Part shown: piece by piece, positions 52,658 to 61,052 of the stretch | Layout of the letters: the number at the start of each line of letters is the position of its first letter | Position numbering within the stretch: position 1 is the first letter of the stretch | The notes under the pieces: generated by a model | Databases searched by the model: none | What the model saw: only the letters and a program-made list of their open reading frames with translations | What the model was told of the DNA's origin: nothing | Assembly: GCA_001899145.1 (NCBI GenBank) | Contig: MKVF01000027.1 | Coordinates: 1-64,000, forward strand | Direction: 5' to 3' | Origin: Flavobacteriia bacterium 40-80 | GTDB taxonomy: Bacteria; Bacteroidota; Bacteroidia; Flavobacteriales_D; Crocinitomicaceae | DNA length: 64,000 bases | Program-made: the position numbers and the translations under genes

Positions 52658-53575
52658 ATGAAAGCACTTATAGACAAACCGGCATTATCTTCACCTGAGA
52701 AGATGGATACCTTGGTGGAATTCAAACGAACTTTTAATGCCGATTTTTGTGAGTTGCATATTTTCGAGACGCATCAAACCGCACAAAATATTTCGCTGAA
52801 ATTCAACGACCTTACTTTCACTTCAATGATTCAAGGTAAAAAGCAGGTAAAGCTTGGAAACAGCAGCATTAATTTTACGTATCAGCCCGGAGCTTCCGTT
52901 CTTGTTGCTCCTAACGAAGAAATGCTGATTGATTTCCCCGAAGCGGATGAGCGGCCTTCACAGTGTCTTGCCTTAACCATTGACAGTGACTTTATTTCTT
53001 CCTTTTTAAACCGTCAGAATGAGGAACGTGCAAAAATAAATGATGACAGTACATGGCATATTTCATCCGATGCCTATTATATCAGCAATAGCCTGGGACT
53101 TGCAGGAACGACAAATGAAATCCTTGGAATTATGCTGGACGATAATCCGCAGAAAGAGCAGTTTGCAAAAAAAGCGATCAGTGGTTTACTCATGAATATT
53201 ATGAAATCACAAGGGTATGAATTGCTGGAAGCGGGCAAAGCAAAAGGAAGGTTTGCATTTGTTGTTGAATATATAAATGCTCATCTCCATGAAAAGCTTT
53301 CTGTTGAAACATTAGCTCAATTAGCTTATGTGAGCAAATCCAATTTTTTTAAATTGTTCAAGCAGGAAATAGGGTTGTCGCCAAATGATTATGTGTTGCA
53401 GCAACGGATTAAAATGGCAAAACGGATGCTCTCGGAATGTATGGAAATGAACATCAACGAAGTCGCTTACCAGACGGGGTTTTCAGATGCGAATTATTTC
53501 ACGAAAGCATTCAAAAAGATGGTAGGATTAACCCCCAAAGCCTATCAGTTAAAAGAAAAGAAGTTTCTTTCTTAA
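52658..53575 (+). CDS. AraC-family transcriptional regulator
   Basis: A 305-residue regulator. The C-terminal AraC DNA-binding domain (about residues 205-300) has the two HTHs: LSVETLAQLAYVSKSNFFKLFKQEIGLSP and NINEVAYQTGFSDANYFTKAFKKMVGLTP. The N-terminal half resembles AraC-N-type (ligand or cupin-like) domains, with a GASVLVAPNEEMLIDFPE strand region. It is transcribed divergently from the ALDH gene across a 194-bp gap, and is the likely activator of that gene. Confidence 0.92.
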   Translation: MKALIDKPALSSPEKMDTLVEFKRTFNADFCELHIFETHQTAQNISLKFNDLTFTSMIQGKKQVKLGNSSINFTYQPGASVLVAPNEEMLIDFPEADERPSQCLALTIDSDFISSFLNRQNEERAKINDDSTWHISSDAYYISNSLGLAGTTNEILGIMLDDNPQKEQFAKKAISGLLMNIMKSQGYELLEAGKAKGRFAFVVEYINAHLHEKLSVETLAQLAYVSKSNFFKLFKQEIGLSPNDYVLQQRIKMAKRMLSECMEMNINEVAYQTGFSDANYFTKAFKKMVGLTPKAYQLKEKKFLS

Positions 53576-53622
53576 ATCCTGCCGGGATATACCGATCAAA
53601 CAAAGAAATATAAAATCTGTTT

Positions 53623-54366
53623 TTATTTCCCTTTAATATATTTTCTTGCTCTCTGATGGATCCGGTTCTTACTTATTTTCCTCAGATCGTAAAAGATAAT
53701 GAAAAATAAAGTGATACAGATGAAATAAAATGTTTTAAACTGAACCATCTGGTATAAAAATCCTGCAGCGATTGCTCCGAAAATGTAAGCACAGAAAATA
53801 ACAATAAGTAATTTTGCTTTCGCTACGATTTCTGGTGTTGCAAACTGCTCCCTTTTTGTAAATAATGCGAACAATATCCCCAAATCAGTTGTTGCGCCGG
53901 TCAGGTGGGTTGTTTTTATCTGGAAATTTGAGATACTCGCTGTTAGTCCGTTTTGTAATCCCATGCTTAAAAGCAGCAAGCCGATAAGTATTTCTGTCTC
54001 TTTCAGCGTGTTATTATAGAAATTATCTCCATAAAATCCAACGGAAAGGATACAGATAATTTCAAGGACAAGCGGCAGGGCATGTGCAAGATATGTGTTT
54101 TTCTGGCTGAGATTAATGATAATGAGGTTGGACAGAAAACTGCCGATAAAGAAAAGGAAGATCCATCCGAAAACTACTAATGCCCGAAAGAAATTACCAT
54201 TGATCAATTCGAAAGCGAAAATAGCATAATGACCTGTCACGTTGGAGGTAAATGCAAAAAACAATATTAAAGAGGTGACATTTACCGCTCCGGCAGTGAT
54301 TGCCGTGAAGGCACCCAGCTGCAGGTTGTCTTTTAATGACCTTTGATTATTAAATTTTCTGAGCAT
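53623..54366 (-). CDS. DUF1275 (YoaK-like) membrane protein
   Basis: A 247-residue polytopic membrane protein with about six to seven helices. Family motifs: GAFTAITAGAVNVTSLI at the first helix and SNVTGHYAIFA; later MGLQNGLTASISNFQIKTTHLTGATTDLG, characteristic of DUF1275. A basic C-terminal tail (RKISKNRIHQRARKYIKGK) follows the last helix. It is 2 bp after the lipocalin-like gene, and convergent with the AraC gene. Function unknown. Confidence 0.9.
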   Translation of the reverse strand: MLRKFNNQRSLKDNLQLGAFTAITAGAVNVTSLILFFAFTSNVTGHYAIFAFELINGNFFRALVVFGWIFLFFIGSFLSNLIIINLSQKNTYLAHALPLVLEIICILSVGFYGDNFYNNTLKETEILIGLLLLSMGLQNGLTASISNFQIKTTHLTGATTDLGILFALFTKREQFATPEIVAKAKLLIVIFCAYIFGAIAAGFLYQMVQFKTFYFICITLFFIIFYDLRKISKNRIHQRARKYIKGK

Positions 54367-54368
54367 AA

Positions 54369-54836
54369 TTAATCGTTTGTTCTTTTAAATTTCATTTTTG
54401 CAAGCCCCTGCAGCTGGAGATCAACCTCGAATGAGAGCACTAAAGAATCTTTGCTTAGGTGGACAATTTCATAGGTTTCAGTAATGTTATTATCGGGATT
54501 CATTATTTCTAAAACATTTCCTCTTCCTTTGATATACCATCTGCAGAGATTTTTTTCTTCGTCACTCTTTCTTATATATAATTGATTATTAGCATTAAAA
54601 TTCCAGTTTTCCGCGGTGTGAATCAATAAATGCCTGCCTATTTCCGCTTTTACATCTGCGGATAATGTATCGGCATTATCGTTAATCGTGACATGAGGAT
54701 TTCGATTCTGTTCAAAGGTCCACTCTATCTCTTTCCAAGAACCGATCAGATTTTCTTCTTTTTTATCAAGCGAAATCATAACAAATGTCATAACAACAAG
54801 AAGAATACTGAAAATAAATGCTTTATAAAACTTCAT
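54369..54836 (-). CDS. Putative lipocalin-like exported or membrane-anchored protein
   Basis: A 155-residue protein with an N-terminal hydrophobic segment (FYKAFIFSILLVVMTFVMISL) without a cysteine lipobox. The mature part has the lipocalin-like pattern ENLIGSWKEIEWTFEQ, WNFNANNQLYIRKSD, RWYIKGRGNVLEIMNP and ETYEIVHLSKDSLVLSF, with alternating strands. It is between the Usp-like and DUF1275 genes (11 bp and 2 bp spacings). Ligand and role unknown. Confidence 0.75.
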   Translation of the reverse strand: MKFYKAFIFSILLVVMTFVMISLDKKEENLIGSWKEIEWTFEQNRNPHVTINDNADTLSADVKAEIGRHLLIHTAENWNFNANNQLYIRKSDEEKNLCRWYIKGRGNVLEIMNPDNNITETYEIVHLSKDSLVLSFEVDLQLQGLAKMKFKRTND

Positions 54837-54847
54837 ATAATTTGTTT

Positions 54848-55327
54848 TTAAGAGGTGAATATTCCGGTGATCCCGACTTCAAAAGACGGGGACTTTAAGG
54901 CAATTTTTTGAATATTCAGCAGGGACGGCTGCTTCAGCAGAAATTTTGAAAAATCCATTCCGCTGGATTTGCTGAATTTCATTTCATAATTGTCAATAAT
55001 GTAAGCGCAATCAAATGCTTTTGCTCTGACAAAATTTTTAAACGAGCTATGTGTCAGCCCGGTAAAAACATCGTATTTGATTTGGATCTGCTTATTTGAA
55101 TATTTGTTCAGAACTATTTCCAGCCCCTCTAAAAAGCCCGGATGCATGAATTGCTCCACGATTCTTTTCGGGTCGTAGAATAAAAGACTTGTTATACTAT
55201 CTGATAAATAATGCCCTACAACAAATGTGCACTCCAGCGGTTCATTTTCTCTTTTTTCAGATAAAATCGTTTTTAACATGAACAGAGAGCTCATCTGGAA
55301 ATCTGTAGGAATAAGAATTTTTTGCAT
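54848..55327 (-). CDS. Universal stress protein-like protein
   Basis: A 159-residue protein beginning MQKILIPTDFQMSSLFMLKTIL, the Usp N-terminal strand, with CTFVVGHYL as a second strand. The C-terminal GxxGx9GS nucleotide motif of typical Usps is not seen, so it may be a diverged member. It lies in the minus-strand cluster downstream of a sensor kinase (133-bp gap) and 11 bp before the lipocalin-like gene. Assignment is tentative. Confidence 0.65.
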   Translation of the reverse strand: MQKILIPTDFQMSSLFMLKTILSEKRENEPLECTFVVGHYLSDSITSLLFYDPKRIVEQFMHPGFLEGLEIVLNKYSNKQIQIKYDVFTGLTHSSFKNFVRAKAFDCAYIIDNYEMKFSKSSGMDFSKFLLKQPSLLNIQKIALKSPSFEVGITGIFTS

Positions 55328-55460
55328 ACCGTATAATTTTGATTTGATGCAAAAATCCTCCGCTGTTCTTAGAATGATCTAAAAATGATATTATAATCCG
55401 ATGAAAGTTTTTCTGAAAGGTTAGAATGTAATTAGAAAACGATATTTTAACAATCAGAGA

Positions 55461-56819
55461 TTATATAGATGCTATGGGCAAGGCAATATGTACTGTTGTC
55501 CCTTTATTCTCGACGGAAGTAACATTGATTCTTCCATGGTGCATCTTAATAATATTTCTCGTAAGGGGAAGGCCGATACCGAATCCGTCGTATGTTTTAG
55601 TGTTGGAAGCTCTGAAAAAGGGATCGTAAATAAATTTCAATTCATCTTCCGGGATTCCGATACCTTCATCTTTGATAATGATGGAAACGTATTCATTGCT
55701 GGAACCTATAAAGCAATGCACCTCTCTGTAATCAGAGTATTTGCAGGCATTGGTGATAATATTAAACAAGGCAAGCTGAAGTAGTTGAATGTTCGCGTTA
55801 ACCTTCAGCAAAGCAGGGTTTTCCGGGATCAGTGACAAGTCCACATTCACTTTGTATCGTTTATCGATTTTCCGGATAGTTTCAATGGATTCAAAAACAA
55901 TTTCATCCACGCGACAGATCTTATTTTCCTGTATTTTTCCATTGAACCCGGTCTGAGCCAGAAATAGCAGCGCTTTTGTTTTCTGATCTAATTTTTCGGC
56001 TTCTTCCAGGATAATTTTAATTGTTTCCACATATTCTTCCGGTGTTCTTTTTTTGGTCAATGCCACATCTGACATTCCGATAATAGCTGTCAGAGGAGTT
56101 CTGAGCTCATGAGAGGCATTTGAAATGAAATTATTTTGAATTTCAAAAGATGCTTCAAGCCTGTTGAGCATCTGGTTGAATGTTCTGGAAAGCTCGTGAA
56201 TTTCATCATTTATATTTTTTTCATCTAAACGAAGATGAAGGTTTTCAGAGGTTATATCTTTTACTTTGGAAGTAATACGGGCGATTGGCCGGTAAATACT
56301 TCTTGAAATGAGATACGAGCAAATGACAGAGGCTAAAAATACAATTCCGATAGTGATGAGAATTTTTTGAAAGACATTCGCAAAAAAGTTTTTGAAACCA
56401 ATATTTTCTGCTGCTGCAATGACAACATAACGGTCTTGTGAATTTTCCGGGCTATAGAGAATTCCTTTATAAGTGATCTCATTTTTAGTAAAGTCTGCCG
56501 TTTGGTGAGTATAGATTTTTTTCAGGAACCTCAGATCAATCCCTTTTAACCGGGCCTGCTGTTTTAAATCATTCCAGCCGGTATATTTTATGATATAATC
56601 TTGCTCGTGAAAAAGTGAATTGGAGGCTTCTTTCTGTACACTGTCACTCAGATAATCAATGTGGATATGAGCAATGGCCTGCGCCCGGAGTTCCAGAATA
56701 TTTAAAAAATCCTTGCGGTAATAATTACGTGCGCTCCAATAAATGCTGATCATTACCGACAACATAATTGTCAGTAAAAACATAAACAAGATCCAAAATG
56801 TTTTGTATTTATTTTTCAT
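55461..56819 (-). CDS. HAMP-containing sensor histidine kinase
   Basis: A 452-residue membrane kinase. A first helix (about residues 8-28) leads to a periplasmic sensor region (about 30-150), then a second helix (about 151-172), a HAMP domain (173-225) and the DHp helix FISNASHELRTPLTAI with the phosphorylated histidine at H237. The catalytic domain has NIITNACKYSD (N box), IIKDEGIGIPEDELKFIYDPFFRAS and FGIGLPLTRNIIKMHHGRI. It pairs with the OmpR-type regulator 63 bp upstream. The signal is unknown. Confidence 0.94.
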   Translation of the reverse strand: MKNKYKTFWILFMFLLTIMLSVMISIYWSARNYYRKDFLNILELRAQAIAHIHIDYLSDSVQKEASNSLFHEQDYIIKYTGWNDLKQQARLKGIDLRFLKKIYTHQTADFTKNEITYKGILYSPENSQDRYVVIAAAENIGFKNFFANVFQKILITIGIVFLASVICSYLISRSIYRPIARITSKVKDITSENLHLRLDEKNINDEIHELSRTFNQMLNRLEASFEIQNNFISNASHELRTPLTAIIGMSDVALTKKRTPEEYVETIKIILEEAEKLDQKTKALLFLAQTGFNGKIQENKICRVDEIVFESIETIRKIDKRYKVNVDLSLIPENPALLKVNANIQLLQLALFNIITNACKYSDYREVHCFIGSSNEYVSIIIKDEGIGIPEDELKFIYDPFFRASNTKTYDGFGIGLPLTRNIIKMHHGRINVTSVENKGTTVHIALPIASI

Positions 56820-56882
56820 GTCAACTTTTGTTGTTTAGATTTTAGAAGAGATACGGTAAATAATAAGCTTCCTCAGTTATTA

Positions 56883-57590
56883 TCAGTCCTCTTTTAGAAT
56901 ATATCCCATCCCAACAACGGTGTGAATCAGCTTTTTGCCCGGATTCAGATCTATTTTTTTACGAAGATAATTTACATACACATCTACGACATTTGTCCCA
57001 AGATTAAAATTGATATCCCATACTTTTTCCAGTAAATCGGTACGTGAAAGCACAATGTTCTTATGCTGTAAAAAGCAGTATAATAATTTATATTCTGTTG
57101 TTGTTAAATTTATTTTTTCACCGGAACGGGTTACTTCCTTCTTGTCATCATCCATAATTATGTCGGAGAAGGTCAGTAAATTCCCATTGTTCTTTTTTTC
57201 TTCGGAAACACCGGGAGAAAAATACGTATTTGCTCTTCGCAGCAACGTTTCAATCCGGGCAGTCAGCTCTATGAATTTAAATGGTTTTACCAGGTAATCA
57301 TCAGCTCCGTATTTAAGTCCCATAACCACATTTTCTGTTGTTCCTAATGCGGTAAGGAATAAAATCGGAATTTGTGTATTTTCATTACGGATCAGCTTAC
57401 AAAGCTCAGTACCGCTCATTCCCGGTAACATAATATCTAAAATGATCAGATCAAAAGCGTAATTTTTGAAAAGCTCGTACCCCATGTTTCCATCCATCGC
57501 TACAGAAACATCGTATCCTTCCTCCGTCAGGCCTTTACGGATAAACGAAACAACATGATTTTCATCTTCAACCAGCAGAATCTTTTTCAT
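56883..57590 (-). CDS. OmpR/PhoB-family response regulator
   Basis: A 235-residue regulator. The receiver domain has LVEDE near residue 6, phospho-acceptor D52 (in LIILDIMLPGMSG) and the lysine in DDYLVKPFKFIEL. The C-terminal winged-helix (about 135-235) has LTTTEYKLLYCFLQHKNIVLSRTDLLEKVWDI and VVDVYVNYLRKKIDL. It is the first gene of the kinase/Usp/lipocalin/DUF1275 run on the minus strand, so these may be its regulon, although the HK-Usp gap is 133 bp. Confidence 0.95.
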   Translation of the reverse strand: MKKILLVEDENHVVSFIRKGLTEEGYDVSVAMDGNMGYELFKNYAFDLIILDIMLPGMSGTELCKLIRNENTQIPILFLTALGTTENVVMGLKYGADDYLVKPFKFIELTARIETLLRRANTYFSPGVSEEKKNNGNLLTFSDIIMDDDKKEVTRSGEKINLTTTEYKLLYCFLQHKNIVLSRTDLLEKVWDINFNLGTNVVDVYVNYLRKKIDLNPGKKLIHTVVGMGYILKED

Positions 57591-57768
57591 AGCCTGAAAT
57601 TACAAACTAATTTGACGGATCAGAACTTATATTGCAAATTTTAATCATTTTCTAATGTGCATTGAAAAAACGACCGTTTTCTCTGGTGCCATTGTCATTT
57701 TACCGGATCTTTAGTTATGATTTCCTTCTTCTAAGGAAGGAAAAAGGTTATTCTTGTAAATGATCTTC

Positions 57769-58098
57769 CTACTTTTCTGTGGTGAATTTCTTCAGTAGTG
57801 AATTATACTCTTCCAGCAACGCGAAATACTTGTTTTTCCAGTATTCTTCCCCTTCATGCTTTAAATCATAGGAAACTTGCTCAACTGCCTGAAACTTTTG
57901 AAAGAGAGACGGGAAATCCGAATGAAAATCGTAATAGATGATCTGACCGATCCGGGTGATGATTTCAATCGGAACATCCGGGTTGTCAAACATCAAATAC
58001 ATCCAACGGCGACTTCTCCCAAGCCGTTTTGCGATTGTAGTAATGGGAACTCCACTTCTTCTGACCGCCTGCTCAACTATTTCACCTCTATGTACCAT
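57769..58098 (-). CDS. Small HTH-like DNA-binding protein, copy 3
   Basis: A 109-residue third paralogue of the genes at 39593 and 40229. From ATG 58098 it reads MVHRGEIVEQAVRRSGVPIT and keeps the core TIAKRLGRSRRWMYLMFDNPDVPIE, with ITRIGQIIYYDFHSDFPSLFQ and the C-terminal EYWKNKYFALLEEYNSLLKKF. It differs from the tandem pair at many positions, so it is an older copy. CAACTTTG ends 5 nt before the ATG, as in the other copies. It is on the opposite strand, about 17.5 kb away, next to two sensory systems. Confidence 0.82.
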   Translation of the reverse strand: MVHRGEIVEQAVRRSGVPITTIAKRLGRSRRWMYLMFDNPDVPIEIITRIGQIIYYDFHSDFPSLFQKFQAVEQVSYDLKHEGEEYWKNKYFALLEEYNSLLKKFTTEK

Positions 58099-58493
58099 CC
58101 TTCGCAAAGTTGTTTAATTATTCGGGAATATTTTTTCACCATTAATCCACAAAAACGGGAAAAAATATACATTTATGAGCATTACGATACCCGATTTTAT
58201 CGCAATACTGATTACACAGCTGAACAATGGCTTCACCGGCTTATACTATCAACGTTTTTCGCTCGGTTTATTATCCGGGCAGAAAAGGAGTGAAAGGAGT
58301 CTTTTTCTTATAATAATTACAGTAATTTTTCCTGGCAGAAAAAATAAAATTGATTATCAGCAGCGTACCTGTGAATTTCAAATTACGACTTATTCTGCCT
58401 ATCCATCTTTTAGGCGTATGCCTTGTGGAAGATTAACAAAATAATAGGTTGTTTTTTGGTAATATTGGCATCTAAAATCAATTTTACCTGACC
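58099..58493. other. Intergenic region between HTH copy 3 and the LytS-like gene
   Basis: Besides the promoter-like CAACTTTG (58111-58104, minus strand), these 395 bases hold no supported gene. TAATATTG at 58460-58467 could be a degenerate -7 element for the LytS-like gene. Long open frames here overlap HTH copy 3 or lack family content. Confidence 0.6.
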
Positions 58494-59387
58494 ATGGAGC
58501 CAATGACTATCGCTATTGTCATCTTATTAACCATCATTATTATCTTCTTAATCGGTGTCGTTGTAAACGGAAAAGAAAAGATGAACACTCTTTCAGAAGA
58601 AAAGAACCAAATGAAGCAAAATCAAGAAAGATTTGAATTATTGCTTTATGAAAATAATGATAGAATCAAAAGACTAGAAGAACACAGAAATCACTTAAAA
58701 GAAAAATATAACCAAGTTAGTCAGCAGTTTACGCTGATGGAAGAACGTAAAAATCAATTGGAAGACAACTATAATCAAAGAGGTCAGCAGATCCAGATGC
58801 TGGAAGAAAATAAACGCCTTTTAGAAGCTGAGACTCTCAAGTATCAACTTCAGCCACACACGCTCCGGAACTTATTCGCTCAGATGCAGGCCTTATCCAA
58901 TAAGCTGAACAAAGGATGGGAATCACTTACAACGCTGATGGAATATGTTTTTTACAAAGGAAAAGACCATTTCGTAACAATAGAAGAAGAAATTGATTTC
59001 GTAACAAACTATGTAAAGTTAAATGAAGTTTTTATCAGTGATTTTTCTTCCATTAAAATTAATCTTGATGGAGTGGATGAAAAGGTTAAAAATTCCGGAA
59101 GGCGCCAGATTCCACATCTCATCACTGCTTATCTCCTTGAAAATGCATTTAAGCACGGGAACAAAACGCATACTGAATTTTTACGCATAAAAATAACAGC
59201 CAACTACAGTTTATTTGAAATTCAGGTCATTAATAAGATCCGTCCTGTCTACTCTAAAAATAAAACCGCAGGAATAGGATTAGAAAACATGAGAAAAAGG
59301 TTAGACCTGTTTGCTACCGACCGTTGGGAACACAAAACAAGCTGCAACGAGGAAGAATATCATTCATCATTAAGAATCAAGTTATGA
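58494..59387 (+). CDS. LytS-type sensor histidine kinase-like protein
   Basis: A 297-residue protein. One N-terminal helix (about residues 5-24) anchors it; residues about 29-118 are a long coiled coil with no recognisable sensor domain. The His-kinase (PF06580-like) region starts with YQLQPHTLRNLFAQMQAL, where the expected phospho-histidine is H122; the usual LNPHFLFN is here LQPHTLRN. ATPase features are AYLLENAFKHGNKTHTE (N box) and GIGLENMRKRLDLF. It overlaps the LytTR-type regulator by 4 bp. The input may come through another membrane protein. Confidence 0.85.
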   Translation: MEPMTIAIVILLTIIIIFLIGVVVNGKEKMNTLSEEKNQMKQNQERFELLLYENNDRIKRLEEHRNHLKEKYNQVSQQFTLMEERKNQLEDNYNQRGQQIQMLEENKRLLEAETLKYQLQPHTLRNLFAQMQALSNKLNKGWESLTTLMEYVFYKGKDHFVTIEEEIDFVTNYVKLNEVFISDFSSIKINLDGVDEKVKNSGRRQIPHLITAYLLENAFKHGNKTHTEFLRIKITANYSLFEIQVINKIRPVYSKNKTAGIGLENMRKRLDLFATDRWEHKTSCNEEEYHSSLRIKL

Positions 59388-60157
59388 AGGTTAAAGTCGC
59401 ATTATTGGAAGATGACGGGATACTTCTCGCTGATCACAAAAACAAAATTGAAGAAACCGGTCTGGCAGAAGTCATTGTTTTTTCAGATAACTCTCAGGAT
59501 TTTATCCGGCAGGTAGAAGAAAAAAGTGCCGTTATTAAGGCGCTTGTCTTAGATATTGAACTTGACGGAGACAGTATGTCCGGTCTGGAAGTTGCATCTT
59601 TACTGAAAAAGCCCGTACTTTTCATAAGCGGGAAATTCAAAGACAAAATAGAGTATTTAAACGGTATTGAAGCCATTAATCTCGACAATGAATTTCCGGT
59701 AGAATTCATTTTAAAACCAGCAACCCCCGACCGGCTGAAAAAAATACTGGAAAAACTCTTTGATCAGATTTATTTGATCGAAAAACGCGAACAAGACAAT
59801 TTTATTCTTTTGGATATTAATGGTATAAATACAAAAAAACCTCAAAGCACAATTGCTTTTATTGAGTCTGTACCAGATGGATCCAATAATAAAAACATCT
59901 TTTTCACTGATGAGAAGCCATCAACTCTTTATAATTTCTCCTACACAAAAATGTTTGAAAAGGGATTTGATATAGAGCTATTTATACAACCTCATCAGTC
60001 CTATAGAGTAAACAAAAAATTAATCAAAGGATATGATCAAATTAATCATGAACTTTTGATAGAATATCTGAATGAGGAAAACAAATCAATCGAAAAAAGA
60101 ATTCCTGTTTCAGAAAATTACCGGACTAAAATCAAAAACTATCTGAAAAACAGATAA
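59384..60157 (+). CDS. LytTR-type response regulator
   Basis: A 257-residue regulator. ATG 59384 (MKVKVALLEDDG) overlaps the kinase stop codon in ATGA. The receiver has E9-D10-D11, phospho-acceptor D57 (ALVLDIEL), S82 and K111 (FILKPATP). The C-terminal part (about 140-255) matches a LytTR DNA-binding domain with IQPHQSYRVNKKLIKGYDQ and IPVSENYRTKIKNYLK. Translationally coupled with the LytS-like kinase; the operon target is not known. Confidence 0.86.
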   Translation: MKVKVALLEDDGILLADHKNKIEETGLAEVIVFSDNSQDFIRQVEEKSAVIKALVLDIELDGDSMSGLEVASLLKKPVLFISGKFKDKIEYLNGIEAINLDNEFPVEFILKPATPDRLKKILEKLFDQIYLIEKREQDNFILLDINGINTKKPQSTIAFIESVPDGSNNKNIFFTDEKPSTLYNFSYTKMFEKGFDIELFIQPHQSYRVNKKLIKGYDQINHELLIEYLNEENKSIEKRIPVSENYRTKIKNYLKNR

Positions 60158-60274
60158 TCCTTCCCTCTTATTGTTCCAAAACCGGCAGATATTGCTCCGG
60201 TCTCCTGAATATTACTCAGGATTAGCCTGCTTGTGCTATCCGCTTGATATTTGCTTCATAAATCTTAAAAAATA

Positions 60275-60538
60275 ATGAAGATGAAAATGAAAATTGAAGA
60301 GCAAAATTTAGTGGAACTGAACAAAATTAATTGGTTCAAGTTAACTGTCCGGGAAGAGCAACAAAACAAAGAAATTTGGTTAAACCCGCACAATGTGCAA
60401 AATGTGATTTTTGACTGGAAAGAAAAAACAATTTCTATTGTATTGAACAACTCCGATGTTTATGAAATAGTTTGTAAAAAAGAATTTTTAATCATTAAAT
60501 GTCGTATTGAACAGTATTTGATCTGGAATATTGTTTAA
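60275..60538 (+). CDS. Small protein of unknown function (87 aa)
   Basis: An 87-residue protein starting MKMKMKIEEQNLVELNKINW. It has strand-like stretches (KEIWLNPHNVQNVIFDWKEK, TISIVLNNSDVYEIVCKKE) and no signal peptide or helix. GATATTTG upstream is one base from the -7 consensus. It follows the LytTR gene by 117 bp; the gap carries two small inverted repeats (60181-60201 and 60203-60221). No family recognised. Confidence 0.6.
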   Translation: MKMKMKIEEQNLVELNKINWFKLTVREEQQNKEIWLNPHNVQNVIFDWKEKTISIVLNNSDVYEIVCKKEFLIIKCRIEQYLIWNIV

Positions 60539-60569
60539 TAAATTATTGCTTATCGTAAATTTTAACAAC

Positions 60570-60650
60570 ATGGCAAAAGGAAAAGGAGGTTGGCCGAGTA
60601 CAACCGGAAATGCATCTGGAGGAGGAAGAGATAACAATCCACCAAAGTAA
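60570..60650 (+). CDS. Gly/Pro-rich 26-residue peptide
   Basis: ATG 60570 opens 26 codons to TAA at 60648-60650. The product is MAKGKGGWPSTTGNASGGGR followed by DNNPPK. It is rich in Gly, Lys, Asn and Pro, without a hydrophobic segment. A strong intrinsic terminator starts 6 nt after the stop, which supports a separate small transcription unit. I am not certain it is translated. Confidence 0.5.
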   Translation: MAKGKGGWPSTTGNASGGGRDNNPPK

Positions 60651-60655
60651 AAAAC

Positions 60656-60673
60656 GGAGGGAGAAATCCCTCC
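60656..60673 (+). terminator. Intrinsic terminator after the peptide gene
   Basis: ggaggga (60656-60662) / tccctcc (60667-60673) with a gaaa loop, followed by TGTTTTAAT. Confidence 0.88.
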
Positions 60674-60717
60674 TGTTTTAATCCCGCAAAAATCGCCGAT
60701 AATGTGCGAAAAACGCC

Positions 60718-60748
60718 TTTGTCACCTCAAGTGCGAACAATAACTTTG
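60718..60748 (+). promoter_or_regulatory. Promoter of the XRE/PEGA-like operon
   Basis: TTTG (60718-60721) and TAACTTTG (60741-60748) are separated by 19 bp, matching the Bacteroidota TTTG / TAnnTTTG promoter. The ATG is 13 nt downstream at 60762. This is the best-matching promoter in the window. Confidence 0.65.
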
Positions 60749-60761
60749 TTTTCTGTAAATC

Positions 60762-61052
60762 ATGGAATTACATAATAAAATCAGGTTTCTGAGATTGAGT
60801 AAAAATTTCACTCAAAACTACATGGCGGATGAGCTGGGAATTGATGGTGCCAACTACGGCCGTCTGGAAAGAGGAGAAACAGGTATTTCCGTAGACCGTT
60901 TGAAAAAGGTCGCAAAAATCCTTGGCGTAAAAACCTCTTTTTTGATTGGTGATAAAACCAATGATGAATCAGAAGAAAGCCTGAAGAACGGAGAAATTCT
61001 GAAAGAAATATTAAAAGAAATAAAAACAATCCGAACAAAACTAACCCAATGA
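60762..61052 (+). CDS. XRE-family HTH transcriptional regulator
   Basis: A 96-residue protein with a classical HTH_3 domain (residues about 5-60: IRFLRLSKNFTQNYMADELGIDGANYGRLERGE, with ISVDRLKKVAKILGV). The C-terminal charged tail ([19 protein letters not shown]) is probably helical. It overlaps the next gene by 4 bp (ATGA), so it is likely translated with the PEGA-like lipoprotein gene. Confidence 0.9.
   Translation: MELHNKIRFLRLSKNFTQNYMADELGIDGANYGRLERGETGISVDRLKKVAKILGVKTSFLIGDKTNDESEESLKNGEILKEILKEIKTIRTKLTQ

Noticed and set aside
57877-58293. 138-codon frame across HTH copy 3 and its upstream region
   Set aside because: Overlaps antisense to a supported gene; sequence is a mirror of the HTH gene.
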